Source: Limnohabitans sp. Rim47 (GTDB lineage: Bacteria > Pseudomonadota > Gammaproteobacteria > Burkholderiales > Burkholderiaceae_C). Taken from it: a stretch of 63,164 nucleotides of DNA. Under the pieces are notes generated by a model. That model was not told the origin of the DNA. It saw only the letters and a program-made list of their open reading frames with translations, and ran no database searches. Within the stretch, counting starts at the first letter, position 1. Every line of letters starts with the position of its first letter. The stretch lies in contig NZ_FBYA01000003.1 of the NCBI RefSeq assembly GCF_001517545.1, positions 463,738 to 526,901 of the forward strand. Direction: 5' to 3'. Shown piece after piece: positions 41,505 through 50,143 of this stretch. Made by a program: the position numbers and the translations under genes.

Positions 41505-43166
41505 ATGGCTCAATACGTATTTTCGATGAACCGGGTTGGCAAGATCGTGCCGCCCAAGCGTCACATTCTCAAAGACATTTCGCTGTCTTTCTTCCCGGGT
41601 GCCAAGATTGGCGTGCTGGGCACCAACGGCTCGGGCAAGTCCACTTTGCTCAAGATCATGGCCGGCATCGACAAGGAAATCGAAGGCGAAGCCATTCCGA
41701 TGGCGGGTCTGAAAATCGGGTATTTGCCCCAAGAGCCCGTGATGGACCCCGAGCAGACCGTGCGTGAAGCCGTTGAAAGCGGCATGGGCGAAGTCAAAGC
41801 CGCACAAGCCCGCCTCGAAGAGGTTTACGCGGCTTACGCCGAAGAAGACGCCGACTTTGATGCCTTGGCCGCCGAGCAGGCAAAGCTCGAAGCCATCATT
41901 TCGACCGCAGGCGACGCCTCCGAGCACCAATTGGAAATCGCCGCTGACGCGCTGCGCTTGCCCGCTTGGGACGCCATCATCGGCAAACTGTCTGGTGGTG
42001 AAAAACGCCGCGTGGCCCTGTGCCGCTTGCTGCTGTCACGCCCCGACATGCTGCTGCTCGACGAACCCACCAACCACTTGGATGCCGAATCGGTGGACTG
42101 GCTCGAGCTCTTCTTGCAGCGTTTTTCGGGCACTGTGGTGGCCATCACCCACGACCGTTACTTCCTGGACAACGCCGCCGAGTGGATTTTGGAACTCGAC
42201 CGGGGCTCCGGCATTCCGTACAAAGGCAACTACTCCAGCTGGCTAGAGCAAAAGGACGCCCGTTTGGCCACCGAGCAGCGCACCGAAGATGCCCGCTCCA
42301 AAGCCATGAAGAAAGAACTGGAATGGGCCCGCTCCAACCCCAAAGGCCGTCAGGCCAAGAGCAAGGCGCGTCTGGCCCGCTTCGAAGAGCTGTCTGACCA
42401 CGATTACCAAAAGCGCAACGAGACCCAGGAGATTTTCATCCCTGTGGCCGAGCGTTTGGGCAACGAAGTGTTCGAGTTCAAGAACGTCAGCAAGTCCTTT
42501 GGCGACCGGGTGCTGATCGACAACCTGAGCTTCCAGGTTCCTGCAGGTGCCATCGTCGGCATCATCGGCCCCAACGGGGCCGGTAAATCGACCTTGTTCA
42601 AGCTGATCGCAGGCAAAGAGCAGCCTGACAGTGGCGAAGTCAAGATCGGCCAGACCGTGCGCATGGCCTTTGTGGACCAGAACCGCGACGACCTGAACAA
42701 CGACAAGACCGTCTGGGAAGACGTGTCCGGTGGCTTGGACATCCTGAACGTGGGCAAGTTTCAGATGGCCAGCCGCGCCTATTGCGGCCGCTTTAACTTC
42801 AACGGCGGTGACCAGCAAAAGAAAGTCGGCATGTTGTCGGGTGGTGAGCGGGGTCGTTTGCACTTGGCCAAAACCCTGATTGCAGGCGGCAACGTGTTGC
42901 TGCTGGACGAACCTTCCAACGACTTGGACGTGGAAACCCTGCGCGCCTTGGAAGATGCGCTGCTGGAATTTGCCGGCTCCATCATGGTCATCAGCCACGA
43001 TCGCTGGTTCCTGGACCGCATTGCCACCCACATTCTGGCCGCCGAGGGCGACAGCCAGTGGGTGTTCTTTGACGGCAACTACCAGGAATATGAAGCCGAC
43101 AAGAAACGCCGTCTGGGTGAAGAGGGCGCCAAACCCAAGCGCGTGCGCTTCAAGGCTTTGAAGTAA
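41505..43166 (+). CDS. ettA: Energy-dependent translational throttle protein EttA (ABC-F)
   Basis: A 553-residue cytosolic protein with two ABC ATPase domains and no membrane part. G-T-N-G-S-G-K-S-T near 41 and G-P-N-G-A-G-K-S-T near 353 are the Walker A loops, L-S-G-G-E-K-R-R and L-S-G-G-E-R-G-R the signatures, and L-L-L-D-E-P-T-N-H-L-D and L-L-L-D-E-P-S-N-D-L the Walker B loops. The start M-A-Q-Y-V-F-S-M-N-R-V-G-K is typical of EttA. It binds the ribosomal E site and gates the first peptide bonds by ATP level. Full length; single-gene unit with its own terminator. Confidence 0.97.
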   Translation: MAQYVFSMNRVGKIVPPKRHILKDISLSFFPGAKIGVLGTNGSGKSTLLKIMAGIDKEIEGEAIPMAGLKIGYLPQEPVMDPEQTVREAVESGMGEVKAAQARLEEVYAAYAEEDADFDALAAEQAKLEAIISTAGDASEHQLEIAADALRLPAWDAIIGKLSGGEKRRVALCRLLLSRPDMLLLDEPTNHLDAESVDWLELFLQRFSGTVVAITHDRYFLDNAAEWILELDRGSGIPYKGNYSSWLEQKDARLATEQRTEDARSKAMKKELEWARSNPKGRQAKSKARLARFEELSDHDYQKRNETQEIFIPVAERLGNEVFEFKNVSKSFGDRVLIDNLSFQVPAGAIVGIIGPNGAGKSTLFKLIAGKEQPDSGEVKIGQTVRMAFVDQNRDDLNNDKTVWEDVSGGLDILNVGKFQMASRAYCGRFNFNGGDQQKKVGMLSGGERGRLHLAKTLIAGGNVLLLDEPSNDLDVETLRALEDALLEFAGSIMVISHDRWFLDRIATHILAAEGDSQWVFFDGNYQEYEADKKRRLGEEGAKPKRVRFKALK

Positions 43167-43181
43167 TTCACTGCTTTGCAC

Positions 43182-43216
43182 AACGACAACGGGCCCTTCG
43201 GGGCCCGTTGTCGTTT
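43182..43216 (+). terminator. Terminator after ettA
   Basis: A 15-bp perfect stem, AACGACAACGGGCCC (43182-43196) with GGGCCCGTTGTCGTT (43201-43215) and loop TTCG. The T-tract is short, but the stem is very stable. Confidence 0.88.
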
Positions 43217-43251
43217 GAGGGGGCTTCTAGGGATGCATCACGGCCGCCAAT

Positions 43252-43530
43252 CTACTGGGCCGAGAGCTTGGCCCGTGCCTTGTCGGCCCACAATTGCAGG
43301 CTGTCGAACAGGTCTTGTTGGCTGAACGAGCAGCTTTCACCGCTGAAGAGGGCGCTGGCTTCCATGCGGTCGAGTAAATCACCCAGCACTTGGCCATATT
43401 TGTCGGGCAGGGCCAGGCTGGCCGCTCCGCTGCGCCACAGTTGGATCATCTCTTGTTGTGGCGATGCACCTTGGCTGCAGGCGGCCAAGGCCTGGGTCAT
43501 GCGGGTGAGGGTTTCAAGGGCTGCGCTCAT
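43252..43530 (-). CDS. Conserved-looking hypothetical protein, 92 residues
   Basis: ATG 43530 follows AGGAGA with 7 bp spacing, which decides this start over one 15 codons upstream. The protein is mostly helical (A-L-E-T-L-T-R-M-T-Q-A-L and F-D-S-L-Q-L-W-A-D-K-A-R-A-K), soluble and without cysteines placed for metal binding apart from two scattered ones. No family recognised. It is divergent from the pseudouridine synthase gene by 54 bp. Confidence 0.65.
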   Translation of the reverse strand: MSAALETLTRMTQALAACSQGASPQQEMIQLWRSGAASLALPDKYGQVLGDLLDRMEASALFSGESCSFSQQDLFDSLQLWADKARAKLSAQ

Positions 43531-43584
43531 GGGCGGTGTCTCCTGCAAAAAGTGGGGGCCGTTTCGCGGCGACAATCATGCCCC

Positions 43585-44328
43585 ATGAAAGCCAAATCTC
43601 TCAAACCCATGCGCCTTGAAGACATCTTGTACTGCCAGGGCTTTGGCACTCGCCGCGTGTGTGCCGGACTGGTCCAGCAAGGCCATGTGCAAGTGAACGG
43701 CGAAACCGTGACCGATTCGGGCGAATTCTTTGAACTCGAAGACCTGCATTTCAAGGTGCAGGGCACAGACTGGCCGTTCAAGGAAAAAGCCTATGTGCTG
43801 TTGCACAAGCCCGCAGGCACCGAGTGTTCGCAAAAACCGTCGACATGGCCGAGCATTTACACCTTGTTGCCACCCCCTTTGCGCCAGCGCCCCCAAAAAG
43901 CGGCGGTGCAGGGCGTGCAGGCCGTGGGTCGACTCGATCAGGACACCACTGGCTTGCTCTTGCTGACCGATGACGGCCAATTCATCCACAAAATGAGCTC
44001 GCCCAAGCACCATGTGCCCAAGGTGTACGAGGTGACCACCAAACACACGATCACGGCCGAGATGGTCGACAAACTGTTGACCGGTGTGGTGCTGGACGAT
44101 GACCCCAAACCCGTGAAAGCCGCCGCCTGCGAGGCGGTGAGCGAATTGCACCTGAAGCTGACCCTGACCGAAGGCAAATACCACCAAGTCAAGCGCATGC
44201 TGGCGGCGGTGGGCAACCGGGTCGAGGGCCTGCACCGTTCGCAAATTGGCGGGCTGGTGTTGAACGACTTGGCACCAGGCCAATGGCGCTGGTTGAACGA
44301 CGAAGACTTGGCTTTGCTCAAGCCCTGA
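43585..44328 (+). CDS. RsuA-family rRNA pseudouridine synthase
   Basis: A 247-residue protein. Residues 8-50 form an S4-like RNA-binding domain (L-E-D-I-L-Y-C-Q-G-F-G-T-R-R with V-N-G-E). The synthase core has H-K-P-A-G-T, then V-G-R-L-D-Q-D-T-T-G-L-L-L-L-T-D-D-G with the catalytic Asp, and E-G-K-Y-H-Q-V-K-R-M-L. The last motif is typical of the RsuA branch, which makes pseudouridine 516 in 16S rRNA. The 3' end overlaps the convergent hydrolase by 11 bp. Confidence 0.9.
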   Translation: MKAKSLKPMRLEDILYCQGFGTRRVCAGLVQQGHVQVNGETVTDSGEFFELEDLHFKVQGTDWPFKEKAYVLLHKPAGTECSQKPSTWPSIYTLLPPPLRQRPQKAAVQGVQAVGRLDQDTTGLLLLTDDGQFIHKMSSPKHHVPKVYEVTTKHTITAEMVDKLLTGVVLDDDPKPVKAAACEAVSELHLKLTLTEGKYHQVKRMLAAVGNRVEGLHRSQIGGLVLNDLAPGQWRWLNDEDLALLKP

Positions 44329-45142
44329 GCTGAAGAGCGCTCATGAAGGCCTCTATCGCTTGCGCCACCGCTTCGGGCTGGTCGCGGTGGGGGGAATGGC
44401 CGCAATGGGCCAGCTTGAGCAACTGCGTTTGGGGCACGGCCCGGGCGATGTCGTCGATCTGGGCCATCGTGCCGTAGGGGTCGGCCTCGCCCTGAATGGC
44501 CAGCAAAGGTGCGCAAATGCCGCCCAGCTCGGGTCGGATGTCAAACGAGTGAAACGTGTCGCTCAGCCACACATCGTTCCACTGCCAAAATGCGCAGTCC
44601 ACATTGGCGTGGTAGGGCCCCAGACGCTGGCGCAGGGGGCCGTTTTGGAAGGCATCGCGGGCCGCCGTGATGGCTTTGACTGAAATGTCTTCGACCATCA
44701 CATGCGGTGCCATGACCACGCACCCTGCCACGTCGAAACGGCTGGCATGGATCAGCGCAATGGTGCCGCCGTCCGAGTGGCCCAGCAGCACCGGGCGCTC
44801 AATGTCCAATGCCTGCAGCAAGGCAGGCAAGATCTCCAGCGCTTCGCGGTGCATGTAGTCGGGCAGCAAACGGCCGTGGCGTTGTCCATCTGCTTGACCC
44901 GAAGGTCCGCGCACATCCGGCACCGCATCTGACTGGCCATAACCCTGCCTTGAATACACCCACCCTTGGCAGCCCAAGCGCTCGCACAGCTGGGCAGGCC
45001 AGTCACGCCACATGGCCACGCTGCCCAAGCCCTCATGCAAAAAAACCAGTACGGGAGCACTTGGACCGTTTGACTCGGCGATGCGCTGCACCTCCAGCGC
45101 AATGCCATGAATTTTGATTTTTGAAGGAAGGTTGACCTGCAT
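44318..45142 (-). CDS. Alpha/beta-hydrolase
   Basis: A 274-residue protein from ATG 45142. V-F-L-H-E-G-L-G-S-V is the oxyanion strand, L-L-G-H-S-D-G-G-T-I the nucleophile elbow with Ser, and the Asp and His follow in Q-G-E-A-D-P-Y-G and A-H-C-G-H-S-P-H. S-R-Q-G-Y-G-Q-S-D is a typical early loop. The HEGLGS version recalls esterases and C-C hydrolases acting on small esters. Substrate unknown. Confidence 0.85.
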   Translation of the reverse strand: MQVNLPSKIKIHGIALEVQRIAESNGPSAPVLVFLHEGLGSVAMWRDWPAQLCERLGCQGWVYSRQGYGQSDAVPDVRGPSGQADGQRHGRLLPDYMHREALEILPALLQALDIERPVLLGHSDGGTIALIHASRFDVAGCVVMAPHVMVEDISVKAITAARDAFQNGPLRQRLGPYHANVDCAFWQWNDVWLSDTFHSFDIRPELGGICAPLLAIQGEADPYGTMAQIDDIARAVPQTQLLKLAHCGHSPHRDQPEAVAQAIEAFMSALQLRA

Positions 45143-45196
45143 CTGAATTCCTGCGAAGAGGGCGATTACACTCAAGCGCGATTAAAGAAAGCGTTT

Positions 45197-46186
45197 GTGA
45201 ACTTGTTGTCTCTATTTTTCCGATTTTTGGCTTCTGGCCTGTTAGTGGTTTTGACCCATGCGGCCTCGGCCCAAACCCCGGCTCCGGTATTTGTTCTCAA
45301 CTCGCTTGAGGGCAATGTGAGCGTAATCGATCCGCTCACCTGGACCGAGAAAAAAAGGATACCTACCGGCAAAGAGCCACACCATCTGTACATGACGCCC
45401 GACGAAAAGTCGGTCATTGTCGCCAATGCCCTGAGCGATTCGCTCACTTTCATTCATCCGCGCACAGCCGAGGTGCAGCGCACGGTGACCGGCATTCTGG
45501 ATCCCTATCAATTGCGTTTTTCGCCCGATATGAAATGGTTTGTGACGGCGGCCAACCGACTCAACCACGTTGATATTTACCGTTGGGACGGCCAAACCCC
45601 GACGCTGGCCAAGCGCATAGCCACCGGCAAAACGCCCAGCCACCTCTGGATCGACAGCAAAAGCACCACCATCTGGGCCACCATGCAGGACAGCGATGAG
45701 CTGGTCACGATTGATTTGGCCACCCAAACCTTGAAGAGCCGGGTGCCCACCGGACCCATGCCCGCTGATGTGTTTGGCACGCCCGATGACAAAACCCTGC
45801 TGGTGGGGCTGACGGGCGGTGAAGGCGTCGAGGTTTACGACGTGAGCAGCGGAACACCGCGCAAGGTCAAGATGTTGCCTACGGGCAGGGGGGCCCACGC
45901 TTTCAGGGCACTGGGCGACAAGCGCCATGTGTTGGTCAGCAACCGCGTGGCCAACACCATCAGTCAGATCGACTACGTCAGCATGGACGTGGTGGCCGAG
46001 TTGCCCGGCCCCTCGGGTCCCGACTGCATGGACGTGAGCAAAGATGGCAAAACATTGTTGGTGGCTTCGCGTTGGGCCAAAAAGCTCACGGTGATCGACA
46101 TCGCCAGCCGCCAGGTGGTGCGACAGGTGCGTGTGGGTAAATCGCCTCATGGGGTGTGGACGCTGGACCATGCGGGCCGCAACTGA
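45197..46186 (+). CDS. YncE-like beta-propeller protein, secreted
   Basis: A 329-residue protein from GTG 45197 with a Sec signal (F-L-A-S-G-L-L-V-V-L-T, cleavage near A-S-A-Q). The mature protein has about seven blades of the YVTN type: repeats of V-x-V-I-D-P or similar with P-T-G-K-x-P-H and D-G-K-T-L-L-V-A-S. YncE homologues bind DNA or metal cofactors, or act in respiratory pathways; no heme-type motif is seen here. It overlaps the deacetylase gene by 17 bp. Confidence 0.82.
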   Translation: MNLLSLFFRFLASGLLVVLTHAASAQTPAPVFVLNSLEGNVSVIDPLTWTEKKRIPTGKEPHHLYMTPDEKSVIVANALSDSLTFIHPRTAEVQRTVTGILDPYQLRFSPDMKWFVTAANRLNHVDIYRWDGQTPTLAKRIATGKTPSHLWIDSKSTTIWATMQDSDELVTIDLATQTLKSRVPTGPMPADVFGTPDDKTLLVGLTGGEGVEVYDVSSGTPRKVKMLPTGRGAHAFRALGDKRHVLVSNRVANTISQIDYVSMDVVAELPGPSGPDCMDVSKDGKTLLVASRWAKKLTVIDIASRQVVRQVRVGKSPHGVWTLDHAGRN

Positions 46187-47057
46187 TTTCCTGACAGGCC
46201 TGTTGCTGGCCATCGCATGGCCGTTGTCTGCGCTCGCACAAACGCCATCGCCATCGCCATCGCCATCGCCATCGCCATCGTTGCCGGTAGCTTCATGGCC
46301 GAGCTGCACGCGACCGGTCTACCTCACGTTGGACACCGGCCACATGGGCGTTGCGCCCTTGATTGCCGAGGTCTTGCAGCGCCAACAAGTGAAAGTCACT
46401 TTTTTTGCGGCGCATGAAAAAACCCAAGAGGGCGATGGCACGCTGGGCCAGCACTGGGCCTCTTGGTGGAAAGCCCGAGCATCGGAGGGACACGCATTTG
46501 CCTCGCACACCTGGGACCACGCCTACTGGCGTGGCGATGTGCAAGAAGGCGGTGTCCAGAAATTTCGCATCCGCCCCAGCGCGGGGGCACAAGCAGGCCA
46601 AAGCCTGACATGGACGCCGCAACAGTACTGTGACAACTTGCGGCAGGCTGCCCAGCGTTTGCAAACCATGACCGGACAAGCGCCGTTGCCCCTGTTCAGG
46701 GCCCCTGGTGGAAAAACCTCGCCTCGCCTGATTGAGGCGGCGCGGCAATGTGGCTTCAATCACGTAGGTTGGGCCGATGCCGGTTTTTTGGGGGACGAAC
46801 TGCCCAGCGACAGCTACCCCAACGCGCAGTTGCTGCAAAAAGCCTTGAAAAACATTCGACAAGGCGACATTCTGATGGCGCACCTGGGCATTTGGTCACG
46901 CCAAGACCCGTGGGCGCCGGCTGTACTGGAGCCGCTGATTGTGGGACTGAAGGCCCGTGGCCTGTGCTTTGCCACTTTGCGCGAACACCCCGCTTACCGC
47001 GACTGGGTTCGCCAGCACCCCTTGGCACTGCCGGGTTTGCCCGATTCGCGACAATAA
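46170..47057 (+). CDS. Polysaccharide deacetylase-family protein, secreted
   Basis: A 295-residue protein from ATG 46170. The signal peptide (F-L-T-G-L-L-L-A-I-A-W) is followed by a Ser-Pro repeat spacer. NodB motifs: V-Y-L-T-L-D-T-G-H-M-G (the usual T-F-D-D-G reads L-D-T-G here, so the second Asp, a metal ligand, is Thr), A-S-H-T-W-D-H with both His, and F-R-A-P-G-G-K. It may still bind metal through the two His, or use a modified mechanism. Two further Cys may form a disulphide. Substrate is presumably an envelope polysaccharide. Confidence 0.82.
   Translation: MRAATDFLTGLLLAIAWPLSALAQTPSPSPSPSPSPSLPVASWPSCTRPVYLTLDTGHMGVAPLIAEVLQRQQVKVTFFAAHEKTQEGDGTLGQHWASWWKARASEGHAFASHTWDHAYWRGDVQEGGVQKFRIRPSAGAQAGQSLTWTPQQYCDNLRQAAQRLQTMTGQAPLPLFRAPGGKTSPRLIEAARQCGFNHVGWADAGFLGDELPSDSYPNAQLLQKALKNIRQGDILMAHLGIWSRQDPWAPAVLEPLIVGLKARGLCFATLREHPAYRDWVRQHPLALPGLPDSRQ
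46244..46280 (+). repeat. Hexanucleotide microsatellite (GCCATC x6)
   Basis: Six perfect tandem copies of GCCATC inside the deacetylase gene encode the Ser-Pro spacer after the signal peptide. Copy-number change alters the spacer by two residues per unit without breaking the frame. Confidence 0.95.
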
Positions 47058-47061
47058 GCAC

Positions 47062-48024
47062 ATGGACTTTTTGCTTGACAGTTTTGCCGGGTTGCAAGAG
47101 ACGCTTTACGAAGTGGTGGTGCAGCCCATCGCTTTTGCCGCAGGGCAGGGCCATCTGCTGGAAAAAGCCTACGAAGGCACGGGTTGGGTGGTGGTGGGCC
47201 TGCTGCAGATTGCCGTCATGCTCGTGGTCATCGGTCCACTGCAACGCTTGTGGCCTGTTGAAACCCAGACGAACGCCAAGGCAGTACGCGTCGATGTGCT
47301 CTACACCCTGATTCACCGCTTGGGCCTGTTCAAGCTGGGCATGTTTTTCACGCTCGATTACGCGTTCGAGCAAGGTTGGGGCGTGCTGCGCGGCATGGGC
47401 TGGCCGACTTTTCACCTCGATGGCCTGTGGCCCGGCGTGACCGACCAAGCGTTGCCTGGTTTCTTGCTTTATTTGGTGGTGTTCGATTTTGTGCATTACT
47501 GGATTCACCGTGCGCAGCACCAGTCCAACACTTGGTGGGCTTTGCATTCGCTGCACCACGCGCAACGCCAAATGACCATGTGGACAGACAACCGCAACCA
47601 CTTGCTGGACGACATCGTGACCAGCCTGATCTTGTCCACGGTGGCCGTGCTGATCGGTGTGGGGCCGGGCCAATTTGTGGCGCTGGTGGCCATCAGCCAG
47701 TTGAGCGAAAACTTTCAGCACGCCAATTTGCGTGTGTGGTTTGGCCGCATAGGCGAACGCCTGTGGGTCAGCCCGCGCTTTCACCGCAGGCACCACAGCA
47801 TTGGCATCGGCCACGAGTCGCAATCTCAAGGCCGAACCGTTTTGGGCGGCTGCAACTTCGGGGTGTTGTTGCCATGGTGGGACATGCTTTTTGGCACCGC
47901 AGATTTTCAGCTGCGGTATGACCCCACCGGCGTGCGCGACCAGGTGGAGCACGGGCGCGACTACGGGCGCGGCTTTTGGGCTCAGCAGCGGCAAGGCTTG
48001 CTGCGGCTGCTGGGTCGGGCCTGA
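47062..48024 (+). CDS. Fatty acid hydroxylase / sterol desaturase-family membrane protein
   Basis: A 320-residue protein from ATG 47062, five bases after the deacetylase stop. Four to five membrane helices surround the di-iron His clusters: H-Y-W-I-H-R-A-Q-H near residue 150, H-S-L-H-H-A-Q-R-Q near 170 and R-F-H-R-R-H-H-S near 240. The family hydroxylates or desaturates lipid tails or sterol-like rings. Neighbouring secreted envelope proteins are consistent with a lipid-envelope role. Substrate unknown. Confidence 0.88.
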   Translation: MDFLLDSFAGLQETLYEVVVQPIAFAAGQGHLLEKAYEGTGWVVVGLLQIAVMLVVIGPLQRLWPVETQTNAKAVRVDVLYTLIHRLGLFKLGMFFTLDYAFEQGWGVLRGMGWPTFHLDGLWPGVTDQALPGFLLYLVVFDFVHYWIHRAQHQSNTWWALHSLHHAQRQMTMWTDNRNHLLDDIVTSLILSTVAVLIGVGPGQFVALVAISQLSENFQHANLRVWFGRIGERLWVSPRFHRRHHSIGIGHESQSQGRTVLGGCNFGVLLPWWDMLFGTADFQLRYDPTGVRDQVEHGRDYGRGFWAQQRQGLLRLLGRA

Positions 48025-48072
48025 GCTTCGGGGCTGGCTGCCAAGCCCAGTTCAACTGTTAAGCTTTCAGCC

Positions 48073-48996
48073 ATGAAACTGTTGATCGATTCTTTTTGGC
48101 GTGCTGCGGTGTATTGCCTCTACCCCCGGGTGATCGGCTTGTCGGTTTTGCCGCTGGTGTTGATCGTGGCCCTGTCCTGGTTGCTGGGTTATTGGTACTG
48201 GGACATCGCCGTGACTTGGGTGCGGGCGTGGCTGGATGCTTCCAGTTGGTTGGCGGTGGTGTGGCGTTGGCTGGAGGGCATTGGCCTGCCTGACCTGAAA
48301 ACCGTGGTGGCCCCTTTGCTGGTGATTTTTTCAGTCACGCCCCTCGTTGTCGTCGCGTGCTTGCTGGCGGTGTCTTTTTTGATGACGCCATCCCTCACGC
48401 GTTTGGTGGCCGACCGGCGCTTTGTGGGCCTGCAGCGTAAACAGGGCGGCAGTTGGCTGTTCAGTTTGTGGTGGACTTTTTTGTCTTTGCTGCTGGCCTT
48501 GGGCGCTCTGTTGTTGACCTTGCCCATGTGGCTGGTGCCGCCGCTGGCCATGCTCTTGCCCGCCCTGATTTGGGGCTGGCTGACCTACCGCGTCATGGCC
48601 TTTGAGGTGTTGGCCGAGTTTGCCAGTGCCGACGAGCGCCACACCCTCATGGCCCGCCACCGCATGAGCCTGCTGGGCATGGGCGTGGTCACTGGACTCA
48701 TGGGGGCAGCGCCCAGTTTGGTGTGGGCCTCGGGTGCTTTGTTTGCCGCAGCGTTTGTGATTTTGGTGCCTGTGGCCATCTGGATCTACACCCTGGTGTT
48801 TGCCTTTTCCTCGCTGTGGTTTGCCCACTTTGCATTGGCTGCTTTGTCCGCGCTGCGTCATGAACCTCAGTACGCCGCTGTCGATGAGGTTTTGCCCGCC
48901 GTGCCCCCTTCGCCCCATGTCGCCGCCCGATTGGGCGAAGACCCAGGCAACAAGCCGGATGCGGTGACCGATGTCGAACCCCGACCCAGCCTTTGA
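48073..48996 (+). CDS. EI24/CysZ-like integral membrane protein
   Basis: A 307-residue protein starting M-K-L-L-I-D-S-F-W-R-A-A-V-Y-C-L. Six or more hydrophobic segments occur, with the family pattern L-L-A-V-S-F-L-M-T-P-S-L-T-R-L-V-A near residue 97 and P-A-L-I-W-G-W-L-T-Y-R-V near 163. The C-terminal 40 residues are polar. CysZ members transport sulphate; this branch is less defined. It precedes the molybdopterin-binding gene by 35 bp. Confidence 0.83.
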   Translation: MKLLIDSFWRAAVYCLYPRVIGLSVLPLVLIVALSWLLGYWYWDIAVTWVRAWLDASSWLAVVWRWLEGIGLPDLKTVVAPLLVIFSVTPLVVVACLLAVSFLMTPSLTRLVADRRFVGLQRKQGGSWLFSLWWTFLSLLLALGALLLTLPMWLVPPLAMLLPALIWGWLTYRVMAFEVLAEFASADERHTLMARHRMSLLGMGVVTGLMGAAPSLVWASGALFAAAFVILVPVAIWIYTLVFAFSSLWFAHFALAALSALRHEPQYAAVDEVLPAVPPSPHVAARLGEDPGNKPDAVTDVEPRPSL

Positions 48997-49031
48997 ATTC
49001 TTTGAACCCTTTGAGCCAACTCCAACCCACC

Positions 49032-49856
49032 ATGACCTGCACGACTCCCACCTTTGGCCTGATCATCATTGGCGACGAAATCATGTCTGGCAAACGCCAG
49101 GACAAGCACATGCCCAAAGTCATCGATCTCATGTCGGCCCGAGGGCTGACGCTGAGTTGGGCCGACTATGTGGGCGATTCGCCCGAGCGCATCACCGCCA
49201 CGCTGCAGCGGGCCTTGGCTTCGGCCGATGTGGTGTTCAGTTGCGGCGGCATTGGCGCCACGCCTGACGACCACACCCGGCAATGCGCCGCACGGGCCCT
49301 TGGGGTGCCCTTGGCCTTGCACCCGCAAGCCAAAATGCTGATTCAAGAGCGCATGCAAGACACGGCCAAAGAGCAGGGTACGGCCTACGAGCCGGATCGC
49401 CCTGACAACATCCACCGGCTCAACATGGGCGTGTTCCCTGAGGGCGCGACCATCATCCGCAACCCTTACAACAAAATTCCCGGCTTCAGTTGCCAGGGCG
49501 TGGGTGGCGGTGCGGTGCATTTTGTGCCCGGTTTCCCGGTCATGGCCTGGCCCATGATCGAGTCGGTGCTGGACACCCAATACAGCGCCCACTTTTGTCA
49601 GGACGCCTACGTTGAAAAATCGGTGGTCATTCTGGGCGCCATGGAAGCCACTCTGACCCCGCTGATGGAGGCCATCGAAGCCGCGCACCCCGGTGTCAAG
49701 GTATTTAGCTTGCCCAGTGTGGATCACCCGCAGTGGGGCCGCCACATCGAATTGGGCGTCAAGGGAGAGCCCGGCCGTGCCGACGCGGCTTACGCCGACT
49801 TGCGCTTGGGTCTGAATGCATTTCAGCTGGAATTTGGCCCTGAATTGGTGCGTTGA
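49032..49856 (+). CDS. CinA/MoaB-like molybdopterin-binding domain protein
   Basis: A 274-residue protein from ATG 49032 (M-T-C-T-T-P-T-F-G-L-I-I-I-G-D-E-I); an upstream TTG overlapping the previous stop is less likely. G-D-E-I-M-S-G-K-R-Q-D-K-H and F-S-C-G-G-I-G-A-T-P-D-D-H-T near 65 are the MoCF_biosynth signatures. The C-terminal part resembles the COG1058 group rather than full CinA, as no deamidase domain is present. It may act on pyridine-nucleotide derivatives; role not settled. Confidence 0.87.
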   Translation: MTCTTPTFGLIIIGDEIMSGKRQDKHMPKVIDLMSARGLTLSWADYVGDSPERITATLQRALASADVVFSCGGIGATPDDHTRQCAARALGVPLALHPQAKMLIQERMQDTAKEQGTAYEPDRPDNIHRLNMGVFPEGATIIRNPYNKIPGFSCQGVGGGAVHFVPGFPVMAWPMIESVLDTQYSAHFCQDAYVEKSVVILGAMEATLTPLMEAIEAAHPGVKVFSLPSVDHPQWGRHIELGVKGEPGRADAAYADLRLGLNAFQLEFGPELVR

Positions 49857-49863
49857 TTTAAAA

Positions 49864-49901
49864 TTCACCAAAGTAGTGCGTAGCTGCACAATTTAAGTGC
49901 A
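49864..49901. promoter_or_regulatory. Two NtrC-type enhancer boxes upstream of glnA
   Basis: TTCACCAAAGTAGTGCG (49864-49880) and TGCACAATTTAAGTGCA (49885-49901) both follow the NtrC pattern TGCACyAaaaTGGTGCA; the second is a perfect 5-bp-arm palindrome. Their starts are 21 bp apart, two helical turns, so the dimers would bind on one face of the DNA. Confidence 0.8.
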
Positions 49902-50079
49902 ATTGAGGCGGAGTCTGGAGGCGTTGGCATGGGGTGTTCCCTCAAAACCCGTGCAGCATGGGCCCATATTGGATCGCAAAAATCCAGCTTGGGTACTTTT
50001 TTTACAGCGGGCAGATGCGCAAGCGGCTTGGGTCAAGGCACAATCTTGGTCTGTTCGGGTGTGGTCCGCTGAGCCAAGT

Positions 50080-50095
50080 TGGCATAGAAACTGCA
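50080..50095 (+). promoter_or_regulatory. Sigma-54 promoter of glnA
   Basis: TGGCATAGAAACTGCA fits the -24/-12 consensus TGGCAC-N5-TTGCA, with the required GG-N10-GC spacing. It lies 48 bp before the glnA start and about 180 bp downstream of the NtrC boxes. Confidence 0.85.
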
Positions 50096-50143
50096 AGACC
50101 TGTACGACAGCTTTTTAACCCCCTTTCCATTCAGGAGAATTTG

